Both the position numbers and the translations under genes were made by a program. A stretch of 17,060 bases of DNA from an uncultured Lysobacteraceae bacterium (GTDB lineage Bacteria; Pseudomonadota; Gammaproteobacteria; Xanthomonadales; Rhodanobacteraceae). The stretch lies in assembly GCA_946482585.1 (NCBI GenBank), contig CAMLSI010000039.1:1-17060 (forward strand), given 5' to 3'. The notes below the pieces were generated by a model. The model worked only from the letters and a program-made list of their open reading frames with translations. It did no database searches and was not told where the DNA came from. Each line of letters opens with the position of its first letter. Position 1 is the first letter of the stretch. Positions 16,293-17,060 of the stretch are shown here, one piece after another.

Positions 16293-17060
16293 ATGAGCGC
16301 CAAGACGGGCGTGGCCGCGTTCCTGGCCGAACCGTTCTCCGCGTTCGGGCGGCACTGGTCGCTGACGCGCGAGCTGACCAAGCGGGACGTGCTCGGCCGC
16401 TACCGCGGCGCGAGCTTCGGTCTGCTCTGGTCGGTGCTGAGCCCGTTCCTGATGCTGCTCGTCTACACCGTGGCCTTCGGCTCGATTTTCAAGAGCCGCT
16501 GGCCGCAGCAGGTCGAAGGCGGCCCGGACTTCACGCTGATCCTGTTCGTCGGCCTCATCGTGCACGGCTTCTTCACCGAATGCCTGATGCGTGCGCCGAC
16601 TCTGATCGTCTCCAACGCGAACTACGTCAAGCGCGTGGTCTTTCCGCTCGAAGTGCTGCCGTGGCCGATGCTGCTGTCCGCGTTCTTCCATGCGCTCATG
16701 AACGTGCTGGTGCTGCTGCTGCTGTTCGGTCTGCGTTTCGGCACGCCGCCCTGGACCGTCGTGCTGTTCCCGCTCGTGCTGCTGCCGCTGGCCCTGGTCG
16801 GCGCGGCGATCGGCTGGCTGTTCGCGTCGCTCGGCGTCTATCTGCGCGACATCAGCCAGGTCACCGGCGTCGCTTCGGCCGCGCTGCTCTTTCTGTCGTC
16901 GGCCATGGTGCCCATCGATACGTTGCCGCCGAACTATCAGTTCGTGTTCCGCCTGAATCCGCTGAGCTTCATCATCGACGAAGCGCGCAAGGTCGCGCTC
17001 TGGGGACAGCTGCCCGACTGGAGCCCGCAGGGGCTGGCGGCCGAGCGCGCCCGGCTGAAG
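16293..17060 (+). CDS. ABC-2 type polysaccharide export permease (Wzm-like), open at the window end
   Basis: From ATG 16293 the frame stays open for 256 codons to the window edge. Wzm-type permeases are about 260-280 residues, so nearly all of it is present. The N-terminal cytoplasmic amphipathic part has TRELTKRDVLGRYRGASFGLLWSVLSPFLM, the hallmark of O-antigen/teichoic-acid exporter permeases. Hydrophobic segments lie at about 42-66, 80-100, 122-147, 152-177 and 190-207, and YVKRVVFPLEVLPW, LGVYLRDISQV and LNPLSFIIDEAR are family-typical. With a Wzt-like ATPase, expected just downstream, it would export O-antigen or another surface glycan across the inner membrane. It begins 25 bases after the PLP enzyme, so read-through from the met operon is possible. 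No strong ribosome site is visible. Confidence 0.88.
   Translation, partial: MSAKTGVAAFLAEPFSAFGRHWSLTRELTKRDVLGRYRGASFGLLWSVLSPFLMLLVYTVAFGSIFKSRWPQQVEGGPDFTLILFVGLIVHGFFTECLMRAPTLIVSNANYVKRVVFPLEVLPWPMLLSAFFHALMNVLVLLLLFGLRFGTPPWTVVLFPLVLLPLALVGAAIGWLFASLGVYLRDISQVTGVASAALLFLSSAMVPIDTLPPNYQFVFRLNPLSFIIDEARKVALWGQLPDWSPQGLAAERARLK

Overview
The window reads as chromosomal DNA of a high-GC gammaproteobacterium, most likely Xanthomonadales/Rhodanobacteraceae. This is an inference from gene families: a CadC-like winged-helix/TPR regulator, a secreted protein ending in IFADPFE, a DUF4398 plus OmpA lipoprotein pair, PilU, and a cystathionine beta-synthase/gamma-lyase pair. No transposase, integrase, phage gene, tRNA, rRNA or CRISPR array was seen, and codon use looks uniform throughout.

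Layout. Positions 1-3436 (+) carry the homogentisate route of tyrosine/phenylalanine breakdown: the 3' end of 4-hydroxyphenylpyruvate dioxygenase, then homogentisate 1,2-dioxygenase, fumarylacetoacetase and maleylacetoacetate isomerase. Together they convert 4-hydroxyphenylpyruvate to fumarate and acetoacetate. Positions 3495-8317 (+) hold a membrane-anchored winged-helix/TPR regulator followed by a large secreted protein. The gap between these two contains a tandem 11-bp direct repeat that looks like an OmpR/PhoB-type operator. Positions 8318-8707 show no gene. Two minus-strand genes follow: an unrecognised 370-residue protein (8708-9820) and the twitching-motility ATPase PilU (9988-11100). 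Divergent from pilU lies a translationally coupled pair (11244-12790): a small exported DUF4398 protein and an OmpA-type lipoprotein. A dyad-rich gap with a perfect 28-bp palindrome leads to a small DUF465 (YdcH-like) gene, then terminator-like hairpins. Positions 13678-16267 (+) encode cystathionine beta-synthase with a Bateman module and a cystathionine gamma-lyase/synthase, which together fit reverse transsulfuration (homocysteine to cysteine). From 16293 to the window end runs a nearly complete ABC-2 polysaccharide-export permease, probably the first gene of a surface-polysaccharide export operon.

Most of the window is ordinary housekeeping or catabolic DNA. I did not find a convincing new multi-gene system. 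The best leads are the regulator/direct-repeat/secreted-protein unit at 3495-8317, the unrecognised gene at 8708-9820, and the palindrome at 12860-12887.
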